Shown here one piece after another: positions 7,818-15,436 of a stretch of DNA of 64,000 bases (position 1 is the stretch's first letter; each line of letters opens with the position of its first letter). The notes below the pieces were generated by a model. That model worked only from the letters and a program-made list of their open reading frames with translations, was not told the origin of the DNA and ran no database searches. This DNA is from Rubrobacter taiwanensis (GTDB lineage: Bacteria; Actinomycetota; Rubrobacteria; Rubrobacterales; Rubrobacteraceae). The stretch is taken from contig NZ_SKBU01000019.1 of assembly GCF_004337705.1 (NCBI RefSeq), positions 1-64,000 of the forward strand, in the 5' to 3' direction. Position numbers and translations under genes: made by a program.

Positions 7818-8903
7818 ATGGTCGAATCCAAAAAGATCCGGGTGAAAGAAGAAGATCTGCGGGAGTTCTGTACACGGATTCTCGAGTCCGCCGGCGTCCC
7901 GCGGAACGATGCCGAAATCGTCGCCGACTCGCTGGTAGATGCGGACCTCGCCGGAACGGGCTCCCACGGCGTAACCCGGATGAGCGACTACCTCGGCCGG
8001 ATGGAGCAGGGACTCGTCTCCCCGGTCACGAAGATAGAACTCGTGCGCGAGACACCCTCGACGGCGCTCTTGGACGCGAACAACGGCTGGGGACAGGTGG
8101 CCTCGGAGAGAGCGGTCGAGCTCGTGGTCCGGAAGGCCAGAGAGACGGGCAGCGCCTGGGTCGGCGTCCGCAACTCCAACCACAACGGCACGGCGGCCTA
8201 CTGGACCGTGAAGATCGCGCACGAGGGGATGGTCGGGATCTGCTCGATGAACACCTCGCCCGTCATGGCCGCCCACGGCTCCAGACGCCCCACCCTTGGC
8301 ACTAACCCCCTCTCCATCGCCGTCCCGTCGAGCTCCGGCCGCCCGGCCGTGCTGGATATGGCCACAAGCGAACAGGCGCGGGGCAAGATCATACTCGCCG
8401 CCAAGAACAACGAACCCATACCGGAGGGCTGGGCGATAACGAAAGACGGCCTGCCGACCACCGACGCAAAGGAAGCGCTGAAAGGTAGCGTCCTGCCCCT
8501 CGGCGGACCGAAGGGCTCAGGACTGGCCATCATGCTGGATATCCTCTCCGGTGTCCTGACCGGAGCCAGCTTCGGAGCCACCATGCCCCGTATGTACGAC
8601 GACCCGGCCCCCCAGAGAGTCGGGCACATCTTCTCCGCGATCGATATAGAAGCCTTCATGCCGCTGGATGAGTTCCTCGCCCGCATGGACGAGAAGGAGC
8701 GGGAGACCAGAGAAGGCCCGCCCGCCCCCGGCTTCGAACGCGTCCGGATGCCCGGCGACGGCCGCCACGAACGTCAGGCCGAACGCCGCACCCACGGAAT
8801 CCCTCTCAGCCCCGAGATCCACGCCGAACTGTTGCGCCTCGCCAAACGCTACGGCGTTCCGGCCGAAAGACTCCGGCCACACCCCCGGACAATCACAGAC
8901 TGA
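7818..8903 (+). CDS. Ldh2-family malate/L-lactate-type dehydrogenase
   Basis: NAD(P)-dependent 2-hydroxyacid dehydrogenase of the Ldh2/YlbC/ureidoglycolate-dehydrogenase family (361 residues). It shows the N-terminal GSHGVTRM segment with the catalytic His, NSNHNGTAAYW, and 'GTNPLSIAVPS' with 'LDMATS'. The C-terminus has the family's 'GGPKGSGLAIMLDILSGVLTGA'. It follows the thiolase gene after 12 bases with GAGGAG before the ATG, so it is probably in the same operon. Members use malate, lactate, sulfolactate or ureidoglycolate. The pathway context suggests reduction or oxidation of a short hydroxyacid product, but the substrate cannot be told. Confidence 0.87.
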   Translation: MVESKKIRVKEEDLREFCTRILESAGVPRNDAEIVADSLVDADLAGTGSHGVTRMSDYLGRMEQGLVSPVTKIELVRETPSTALLDANNGWGQVASERAVELVVRKARETGSAWVGVRNSNHNGTAAYWTVKIAHEGMVGICSMNTSPVMAAHGSRRPTLGTNPLSIAVPSSSGRPAVLDMATSEQARGKIILAAKNNEPIPEGWAITKDGLPTTDAKEALKGSVLPLGGPKGSGLAIMLDILSGVLTGASFGATMPRMYDDPAPQRVGHIFSAIDIEAFMPLDEFLARMDEKERETREGPPAPGFERVRMPGDGRHERQAERRTHGIPLSPEIHAELLRLAKRYGVPAERLRPHPRTITD

Positions 8904-8934
8904 GATAAAAATTATATAAATAGCCGGAAAAACA

Positions 8935-8967
8935 GTATTTGACGTATCATGGATGGTTCAAGATAAT
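8935..8967 (+). promoter_or_regulatory. sigma-A-type promoter of dioxygenase operon
   Basis: TTGACG (8939-8944), a 17-base spacer and GATAAT (8962-8967) give a near-consensus promoter in an AT-rich gap. The -35 region is embedded in GTATTTGACGTATCA, nearly identical to the block at 4829 before the CoA-transferase operon. Confidence 0.75.
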
Positions 8968-9046
8968 GACGATGAGGAGGTTTGCTAAATAGGGTGGTGC
9001 GGGGCCCGCCGGGCGGGTGTTCGCGTTACGGGAAGGAGGAGCGGCG

Positions 9047-9874
9047 GTGGCTGACGTGGTAAGAGAGGTACGCAACGAGCGGCTGGCGCGGATACTGCCG
9101 GAGGCCATCGGAGCGCTGCACGAGCTGATCGAGAAGCATCGGGTGACCGAAGAGGAGTGGCTGGCGGTGCTCGGCTTTCTAACCGAGGTCGGCAAGAAGG
9201 ACGAGTTCGTCCTGCTCTCCGACGTGACGAAGACCTCTGTCCTGGTGGACTCCATAACCCACGAGGACGGCGCTGCCACCCCGAGCGACGTGGAGGGTCC
9301 GCTCTACCGCGAGAACCCACCGTGGCGGGAGAAGCCGGTCAAGATCTACGAGGAGTACGAGGGTATCGAGGAGGGCGACGTGCTCTTCGTGCGCGGCAGG
9401 GTCACCTCCACGGACGGCACGCCGCTGAGTGGCGCGGTCCTCGACGTCTGGCAGACCGGCCCCACCGGCGGCTACGACGTCTGGGACGAGAGGCAGCCGG
9501 ACTACAACTTCCGGGGCCGCTTTGGGGTGGAGGAGGACGGGAGCTACGAGTTCCAGACCATGGTGCCCAAGCCCTACACCGTGCCGACCGACGGCCCGGT
9601 GGGGAGGTTGCTGGAGGCCATAGGGCAGCACCCCTGGCGTCCGGCGCACATACACCTCATAGCCGAGGCGGAGGGGCATGAGACGCTCACGACCCAGATC
9701 TTCTTCCCGGACGACCCCTACCTGGAGAACGACACCATAGGGGCGGTCAAGCCGGAGTTGGTCAGGCCGCTAGAGAGGTGTGAGGACGAGGAGGAGATCT
9801 CGCGCCGGGGCCTCGACGGCCCGTTCTACACCTGCGAGTTCGACATAAAGCTCAAGCCCGTAGTGCGGGGCTGA
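9047..9874 (+). CDS. intradiol ring-cleavage dioxygenase (hydroxyquinol/catechol 1,2-dioxygenase)
   Basis: Fe(III) enzyme of about 275 residues that opens catechol or hydroxyquinol rings between the hydroxyls. An N-terminal helical dioxygenase_N domain (to about residue 90) is followed by the beta-sandwich catalytic domain. The iron ligands expected in this family are visible: Tyr in GGYDVW, Tyr in PDYNFRGRF, and the two His of RPAHIHLI. GTG 9047 is chosen because GGAAGGAGGA lies just upstream; the longer frame from 9017 has no such site. Hydroxyquinol is favoured because a 3-oxoacid CoA-transferase but no muconate cycloisomerase is nearby. Catechol is not excluded. Confidence 0.88.
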   Translation: MADVVREVRNERLARILPEAIGALHELIEKHRVTEEEWLAVLGFLTEVGKKDEFVLLSDVTKTSVLVDSITHEDGAATPSDVEGPLYRENPPWREKPVKIYEEYEGIEEGDVLFVRGRVTSTDGTPLSGAVLDVWQTGPTGGYDVWDERQPDYNFRGRFGVEEDGSYEFQTMVPKPYTVPTDGPVGRLLEAIGQHPWRPAHIHLIAEAEGHETLTTQIFFPDDPYLENDTIGAVKPELVRPLERCEDEEEISRRGLDGPFYTCEFDIKLKPVVRG

Positions 9875-9888
9875 CCGGAGGAGGGAAG

Positions 9889-11289
9889 ATGGCCGAAAGA
9901 ACCCTGATCCGTGGCGGACACATCATCTCCATGGACCCCCAGATCGGGGACATCCCCGGCGGGGACGTCCTGATCGAGGGCGAGGAGATCGCGGCGGTTG
10001 CGCCGTCCGTAGACGCCTCCGGCTGCGAGGTGGTCGACGCCTCGGGCGCCATCGTCATCCCGGGCTTTATCGACTCCCACCGGCACACGTGGGAGACCGT
10101 GATCCGGGGCATCGCCCCCGACGTCACCCTCGACGGCTACTTCCAGCTCGTCCTCGACACTTTAGCTCCGGCCTACCGCCCGGAGGACGTCTACGCTGGG
10201 AACCTCCTCGGCACGCTCGAGGCCATAGACGCCGGGGTGACCACGCTCTTGGACTGGTCGCACATCAACAACACCCCCGACCACGCCGACGAAGCCATCC
10301 GGGCGCTGGCCGAGACCGGCATCCGCGCCGTCTACTGCTACGGCAACCCCAATACCTCCCTCGCCGACTGGTGGTTTAACAGCACCCTGAAGGCCCCCGA
10401 GGATATCCGGCGGGTGCGCGAGAGGTACTTCTCCTCCGACGAGGGCCTGATGACCCTCGCCATGGGGACCCGCGGCCCCGGCTTCTGCACCCCGGAGGTC
10501 GTCAGGCACGACTGGGAGCTCGCCCGGGAGGTCGGTGTCCCGATCAGCGTCCACGTCGGGATGGGGCCCGTAGCCGGGCGCTTCAGGATGGTCGAGCAGC
10601 TCCACGACCTCGGTCTGCTCGGCCCGGATATCACCTACATCCACTGCAACCACCTCACCGACCGGGAGTTCCGGCTCATCGCGGAGACCGGCGGCACCGT
10701 CTCCATCGCCCCCATGGTGGAGATGACGATGGGCCACGGCATGCCCCCGACCGGGGAGGTCCTGGCGCACGGTATCCGGCCCAGCCTGAGCTGCGACGTG
10801 GTGACCAGCGTCCCCGGCGACCCCTTCACCCAGATGCGCTTCCTCTTCGCCGCCGAGCGGGTTCGGGTCCACGAGCGGGTCTTCGAGGAGGAGCTGGAGG
10901 AGATACCGCCGCTCCTCTCCTCGCGCGACGTGCTCGAGTTCGCCACCATCGAGGGCGCGCGCACCGTGGGCCTCGCCGACAGGACCGGCTCCCTCACCCC
11001 CGGCAAGAAGGCCGACGTCGTCATGCTGAGCATCGAGCGGGTCAACGCCGCGCCCGTCGTGGATCCGGTGGGTACGGTGGTGTGCAGCATGGACACCTCC
11101 AACGTGGACTCCGTGTGGGTGAACGGGCGCGCCCTCAAGCGCGGTGGCAGGCTCGTGGACGCGGACCTGGAGCGTGCCCGCGGCCTCGCCGAGGACTCGC
11201 GCGACTACCTCGTCGCGCAGGCTGGCCCCCTGCCGCACTGGACTACCCCGCGCACGGCGGGGGAGGCGGCGCCGGGCGTCGGGGCCTGA
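9889..11289 (+). CDS. amidohydrolase, TrzA/AtzA-like deaminase or chlorohydrolase
   Basis: A 466-residue metal-dependent amidohydrolase. It has the metal-binding HxH (DSHRHTWE), later His residues in ISVHVG and YIHCNH, and SLSCDVVTS, where an Asp ligand is expected. The C-terminal 'LTPGKKADVVML' strand completes the composite beta domain. The family includes atrazine chlorohydrolase, hydroxyatrazine hydrolase, guanine deaminase and other aminohydrolases; specificity cannot be read from sequence. GGAGGAGGGAAG precedes the ATG. It follows the dioxygenase by 14 bases and is presumably co-transcribed, so it may prepare an amino- or chloro-substituted ring substrate. That link is inference. Confidence 0.85.
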   Translation: MAERTLIRGGHIISMDPQIGDIPGGDVLIEGEEIAAVAPSVDASGCEVVDASGAIVIPGFIDSHRHTWETVIRGIAPDVTLDGYFQLVLDTLAPAYRPEDVYAGNLLGTLEAIDAGVTTLLDWSHINNTPDHADEAIRALAETGIRAVYCYGNPNTSLADWWFNSTLKAPEDIRRVRERYFSSDEGLMTLAMGTRGPGFCTPEVVRHDWELAREVGVPISVHVGMGPVAGRFRMVEQLHDLGLLGPDITYIHCNHLTDREFRLIAETGGTVSIAPMVEMTMGHGMPPTGEVLAHGIRPSLSCDVVTSVPGDPFTQMRFLFAAERVRVHERVFEEELEEIPPLLSSRDVLEFATIEGARTVGLADRTGSLTPGKKADVVMLSIERVNAAPVVDPVGTVVCSMDTSNVDSVWVNGRALKRGGRLVDADLERARGLAEDSRDYLVAQAGPLPHWTTPRTAGEAAPGVGA

Positions 11290-11298
11290 GCGCGGGCT

Positions 11299-12279
11299 GT
11301 GCGAGCCGTTTTGCTGGAGCGCTACGGGGAGCCCTCCGCGCTGCGCCCGGTAGAGGTTCCCACCCCTAAACCTCAGGAGGGCGAGGTGCTGGTGGAGGTG
11401 CGGGCCGCCGCGGTGAACCGCAGCGACGTGCTCAACGTTCGCGGCTCGTTCCCCATGACCACCCTGCCCCGCATCCCGGGCCGGGACTTCGCCGGGATCG
11501 TGGTGGAGGGCCCGGAGGACCTTCTCGGCAGGGAGGTGTGGGGCACCGGGGGCGGAGAGCTGGGTTTCACCCGCGACGGCACCCACGCCGAATACGTGAC
11601 CCTGCCTCGTGGCGCCGCGGTGCCCGTGCCGGAGGGGCTAGATCTGGAGGGGGCCGGGGCCTCCGGGCTCGCGTACCTCGCCGCCGCCATGGGGGTCATG
11701 GATCTGGGCGGGATCTCCGCCGGGGAGACGGTGCTCGTCACCGGGGCGGCGGGCGGCGTCGGGAGCGCGGCGGCCGGGATCTCGCGCTGGAAGAGAGCCT
11801 CCCTCGTGATCGGGGCGGTCAGAGACGGATCGGAACGGGAGGCCGCAGGGAAGGCGGGAGCCGGAGTCGTCATAGACACCTCCCGAGAGAACGTGCCGGA
11901 GGCCGTCATGGCCGCAACAGAGGGGAGGGGCGTGGACCTCGTCCTCGACGCCGTCGGCGGCCCGCTCTTCGAGCCCTGCCTGAACAGCCTCGCGCAACGA
12001 GGGCGCATGGTCGTCCTCGCGACGGTAGGGGAGCGGCGGGTCTCCTTCGACCTCTTCGACTTCTACCGCAGGGAGCTGCGGCTGCTTGGGCTCATGACCT
12101 CGCGGCTCGACGCCGCGGGCAGCGGGGATGTGCTGCGCAGCCTGCTCCCCGGCTTCGAAGCGGGCATCCTGCGCCCCCCGCCCGTGGCCGGGCGCTACCC
12201 GCTCGAGCAAGCCGGAGAGGCCTACTCCCGGGTCGAGAGCGGGGAGGCGGGTGGTCGGGTGCTGCTCGTCATGGATTAA
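11299..12279 (+). CDS. MDR-family NAD(P)H:quinone oxidoreductase-like protein
   Basis: A 326-residue zinc-independent medium-chain dehydrogenase/reductase. The N-terminal GroES-like fold (NRSDVLNVRGSFP, GRDFAGIV) is followed by a Rossmann fold with the VTGAAGGVGSAA nucleotide-binding loop. No structural-zinc cysteine set is present. Such enzymes reduce quinones or enones with NADPH. It starts at GTG 11299, 10 bases after the amidohydrolase, and ends the catabolic operon. Reduction of a quinone or of an unsaturated ring-cleavage product would fit, but this is not shown. Confidence 0.85.
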   Translation: MRAVLLERYGEPSALRPVEVPTPKPQEGEVLVEVRAAAVNRSDVLNVRGSFPMTTLPRIPGRDFAGIVVEGPEDLLGREVWGTGGGELGFTRDGTHAEYVTLPRGAAVPVPEGLDLEGAGASGLAYLAAAMGVMDLGGISAGETVLVTGAAGGVGSAAAGISRWKRASLVIGAVRDGSEREAAGKAGAGVVIDTSRENVPEAVMAATEGRGVDLVLDAVGGPLFEPCLNSLAQRGRMVVLATVGERRVSFDLFDFYRRELRLLGLMTSRLDAAGSGDVLRSLLPGFEAGILRPPPVAGRYPLEQAGEAYSRVESGEAGGRVLLVMD

Positions 12280-12290
12280 GCGGCTCCCTC

Positions 12291-13205
12291 CTATTCCGGA
12301 TCTCTGGGGAGGAAGCGTACCCCGTGCGGGCCGTGGTCTCCGGCATGGTCCACCTGGAGCGTGGTGTGCTCGATACCGTACTCCCGGGCCAGGAGAGCCT
12401 CCAGGTCGCGGCGGCGGGCGTGGCAGTCTTCGTCTTGCTCGACGAGGACATGGGCCGCGAGGGCCGGAAAGCCTGAGGTTATGGTCCAGATGTGCAGGTC
12501 GTGCACCTCGCGGACGCCGGGCTGCTCCGCCATGCGCCGACCGACCTCCGCGGCGTCCATGCCGGGCGGAGCGGCTTCGAGCAGGATGTTGACCGAGTCG
12601 CGCAGGAGCTTCCAGGAGCTGAAGACGATGAGCAGCCCGATCCCGGCGCTGATCAGGGGGTCGGCGTAGCGCCAGCCGGTGAGCACTATAACGAGCGCGG
12701 CGGCTATGACCCCGGCGGAGCCGAGCGCGTCGGCGAGCACGTGCCGGAGCGCTCCCTGCAGGTTGAGGCTCTTGCTACCGGAGCGGAGGAGGATCGCCGC
12801 CCCCGCCGCGTTCACGCAGAGTCCCGCGAAGGCGATCAGGAGCATCCAGCCGCCCAGAACCTCCGGCGGATCGAGCAGCCTCCGGTAGGCTTCGACGAAG
12901 ATCCAGACCGAGATCGCCACCAGCGTCGCGCCGTTGAAGAGGGCCGCCAGGATCTCGGCCCGCTTGTACCCGAAGCTCCGGTTCGGGGTGGCAGGGCGGC
13001 CGGAGAGCCAGAAGGCGAAGAGGGCGAGCGCGAGCGCTACGTTGTCGGAGAGCATGTGCCCGGCGTCGGCCAGCAGCGCGAGGCTGCCGGTGAGGAGCCC
13101 GCCGACGGCCTCCACGACCATGAACGTGGCGGTCATGGCCAGCACCGCGGTCAGTGCCCGCCGGTTCCTCGCCGGATCGTGCGCGTGGGAGTGAGTGCCG
13201 CTCAT
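12291..13205 (-). CDS. cation diffusion facilitator (Zn/Cd/Co efflux), CzcD-like
   Basis: A 304-residue CDF transporter exporting Zn2+ or similar divalent metals by proton antiport. Six membrane helices are visible. Two HxxxD-type metal sites are recognisable: LADAGHMLSD in helix 2 and 'RHVLADALGS' in helix 5. A short His-rich start (GTHSHAHD) and a cytoplasmic metallochaperone-like C-terminal domain complete it. Its ATG overlaps the stop of the P-type ATPase as ATGA, so the two efflux systems are made together. The cytoplasmic tail carries HDLHIWT, as in CzcD proteins. Confidence 0.93.
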   Translation of the reverse strand: MSGTHSHAHDPARNRRALTAVLAMTATFMVVEAVGGLLTGSLALLADAGHMLSDNVALALALFAFWLSGRPATPNRSFGYKRAEILAALFNGATLVAISVWIFVEAYRRLLDPPEVLGGWMLLIAFAGLCVNAAGAAILLRSGSKSLNLQGALRHVLADALGSAGVIAAALVIVLTGWRYADPLISAGIGLLIVFSSWKLLRDSVNILLEAAPPGMDAAEVGRRMAEQPGVREVHDLHIWTITSGFPALAAHVLVEQDEDCHARRRDLEALLAREYGIEHTTLQVDHAGDHGPHGVRFLPRDPE

Positions 13206-15286
13206 GAGCGCCTCAACAGCCGGAGGCCGTTGGCGATCACGAGCAGCATCGCGCCCGTGTCGGCGAAGATGGCCATCCACAGGTCGGCCATACCCATCGC
13301 GCCCAGCACCAGAAAGACCGCCTTCACGCCGATGGAGAAGACCACGTTCTGCCAGATCACGCGCATCGTACGGCGCGAGCGCTCCACGAGCCGCGCCAGC
13401 TGCGAGAGGTCGTCCCTCATGAGCGCGACATCGGCGCTCTCCAGCGCTACATCCGTCCCGGCGGCCCCCATCGCCACCCCGATGTCTGCCTCGGCGAGCG
13501 CCGGAGCGTCGTTGATCCCGTCCCCGACCATCGCGACCGGCCCGTGCCGCTCCCGCAGCCGCCGCAGCTCGGCGAGCTTCTCCTCCGGCAGCAGTCCGGC
13601 CCGGTAGCCGATCCCGAGCCCCTCCGCTACCCGGCGCGCCACACGCTCGCCGTCCCCGGTCAGCATCACGATCTCCTCCACCCCGGATCTCCGCAGCGCC
13701 GCCACGCTCTCTGCTGCGCCCTCCCTCCCGGCGTCCGCCACGCCGAACGCCGCGATGAGCTCTCTGCCGTCCCCGAGCAGCACGACCGTATCCCCCCGCT
13801 CGCGCAGCCGCTCCACCTCGGGCGGCAGCGGAATGGCGAACAGCTCCGGGCTCCCGGCCAGCAGCTCCCGGCCCCCGACCACTCCCTTCACCCCTAGTCC
13901 GGTCAGGGAGGTGAACGAAGCGGCGGGTTCCGGAACGATCCCCTGCCGCCGGGCGTGCTCGGCTATGGCGCGCCCGACGGGGTGCTGGCTCCGGTCCTCC
14001 AGCGCCGCCGCGAGCTCCAGAGCTTGCTCCTCTGATGCGCCGTTCAGCGGTACGACCTCCGTGACCGCCGGCCGGCCGGCGGTGAGCGTGCCGGTCTTGT
14101 CCAGCGCCACGGCCCGCAACCCGGAGAATGCCTCCAGAAAGGCTCCGCCCTTGATGAGCGCACCCTCGCGCGTGGCAGCGGTCAGCGACGAGATGATGCT
14201 CACCGGGGTCGAGATGACCAGCGCGCACGGGCAGGCGATCACAAGCAGTACCAGCGCCCGGTAGAACCACTCGTCCCACGCCCCGCCGAAGAAGAACGAC
14301 GGAACCAGGAAGACGAGCGCCGCCCCCGCCGCAACGAGCGGGGTGTAATACCGGGCAAACCTGTCCACGAACCGCTGAGCGGGGGCGCGGCGCTCCTGCG
14401 CCTCCTCGACCATCCGCACGATGCGGCTGATGGTCGTCTCCCCGGCCCGGCGGGTAACCCGCACCTCCAGCGCGCCCTCGGCGTTGATCGTCCCGGCGAA
14501 GACCTCATCTCCCTCCCGCCGGATAACCGGAGCACTCTCCCCGGTGATGGGGGACTGGTCCACGGCCGAGACTCCCCCCACCACCACGCCGTCGGCCGCT
14601 ATCCTCTCGCCCGGCCGTACCACGATCACGTCCCCGAGGCGCAGCTCCCCGGCCGGAACCTCCTCCTCTCCGCCACCCCGCAACACACAGGCACGCTCCG
14701 GAGAGAGCCGCATCAGCTCCCGGATCGAACGCCGCGCCCTTCCCGCCGCGCGCTCCTCCAGCGCGTTGCCCACCGCGAACAGAAAGACCACGAGCGCACC
14801 TTCAGCCCACTCCCCAAGACCGGCAGCCCCCACCGCCGCCAGACTCATCAACACGTTCATGTCCAGCGCGAACCGGTTCCGCACCGCCAACCACGCCCGC
14901 CGGAAGATCGGGAGCCCCGCCAACACCAGCGCCGCCGCAAACGCCCCGTCCCCGACCCACCCCGGAGCCCCGGCGAACCCAAACCCGAAGCCGAGAGCCA
15001 GCAGAACACCCGCCAGCCGCAGCGAAGCAACCCCCGCCCGGCGCGGCCGCTCCTCCAGAGATTCCTCCGCCCGGTAGCCCAGAGCCCCCACCGCCCGCGC
15101 AATCTCCCCGCCCGGCGCAAGCTCGGGGTCGTGCCACACGGCGAGCGTCCCACCCGCCACGCTCACCCGGACCTCGCTCACCCCCGGTATCCGGCCGACC
15201 CGCGACTCTATCTTCGCCGCGCACGAGGGACAGTCCATGCCCTCCACTCTCAGCCTCGTCCTGCGCACAGTACCTCGCCTATCCAT
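13202..15286 (-). CDS. heavy-metal P1B-type ATPase (Zn/Cd/Pb efflux)
   Basis: A 694-residue metal exporter. An N-terminal HMA domain has the GMDCPSC metal-binding loop. Transmembrane segments follow, with TGES, the CPC metal site (ACPCALV), the phosphorylation site DKTGTLT, the P1B-specific His-Pro pair SQHPVG, and GDGINDAPAL. The CPC motif and a C-terminal membrane Asp (AIFADTGAM) suggest Zn2+/Cd2+/Pb2+ rather than Cu+. The longest frame starts at TTG 15292, but ATG 15286 is preferred. No ribosome-binding site precedes it. Instead an ArsR-type palindrome overlaps the start codon, suggesting a leaderless transcript under direct repression. Confidence 0.94.
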   Translation of the reverse strand: MDRRGTVRRTRLRVEGMDCPSCAAKIESRVGRIPGVSEVRVSVAGGTLAVWHDPELAPGGEIARAVGALGYRAEESLEERPRRAGVASLRLAGVLLALGFGFGFAGAPGWVGDGAFAAALVLAGLPIFRRAWLAVRNRFALDMNVLMSLAAVGAAGLGEWAEGALVVFLFAVGNALEERAAGRARRSIRELMRLSPERACVLRGGGEEEVPAGELRLGDVIVVRPGERIAADGVVVGGVSAVDQSPITGESAPVIRREGDEVFAGTINAEGALEVRVTRRAGETTISRIVRMVEEAQERRAPAQRFVDRFARYYTPLVAAGAALVFLVPSFFFGGAWDEWFYRALVLLVIACPCALVISTPVSIISSLTAATREGALIKGGAFLEAFSGLRAVALDKTGTLTAGRPAVTEVVPLNGASEEQALELAAALEDRSQHPVGRAIAEHARRQGIVPEPAASFTSLTGLGVKGVVGGRELLAGSPELFAIPLPPEVERLRERGDTVVLLGDGRELIAAFGVADAGREGAAESVAALRRSGVEEIVMLTGDGERVARRVAEGLGIGYRAGLLPEEKLAELRRLRERHGPVAMVGDGINDAPALAEADIGVAMGAAGTDVALESADVALMRDDLSQLARLVERSRRTMRVIWQNVVFSIGVKAVFLVLGAMGMADLWMAIFADTGAMLLVIANGLRLLRRS

Positions 15287-15299
15287 GAGCAATTGTTCA
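15286..15299. promoter_or_regulatory. ArsR/SmtB-type operator at P-type ATPase start
   Basis: TGAGCAATTGTTCA is a 14-base near-palindrome with one mismatched pair, flanked by further AT-rich symmetry. It resembles the imperfect 12-2-12 operators (TGAACA...TGTTCA) of metal-sensing ArsR/SmtB repressors. It covers the first base of the ATPase ATG and the region where a ribosome-binding site would lie. The only ArsR gene in the window is 4.2 kb away at 19526-19915. Confidence 0.6.
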
Positions 15300-15382
15300 T
15301 ATATCTGTGAGGATTAAACCATTTTCGGTGTTGGGGTACAAGGGGTGTGAACGGGTTGCGGTTTTGGGGTAGGAAGCCTGCG

Positions 15383-15388
15383 TAGAAT
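15383..15388 (+). promoter_or_regulatory. -10 element TAGAAT of acyl-CoA synthetase gene
   Basis: TAGAAT lies 48 bases before the ATG of the gene at 15437, in the 150-base gap between divergent genes. Similar TAGAAT hexamers precede six other genes here (35604, 37812, 40073, 42882, 47070, 50096). No good -35 box is evident, though TTG-rich sequence lies upstream. The leader contains GGAG about ten bases before the ATG. Confidence 0.45.
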
Positions 15389-15436
15389 AGGTTCATGGGA
15401 GAGTAGCTGCGGCGAGTTCTTAGGAGAGTTTGAGTT

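Noticed and set aside
8966-8992. Tiny ORF ATG-ACG-ATG before the dioxygenase gene
   Set aside because: Its start codon overlaps the -10 box, so it would lie upstream of the transcript start.
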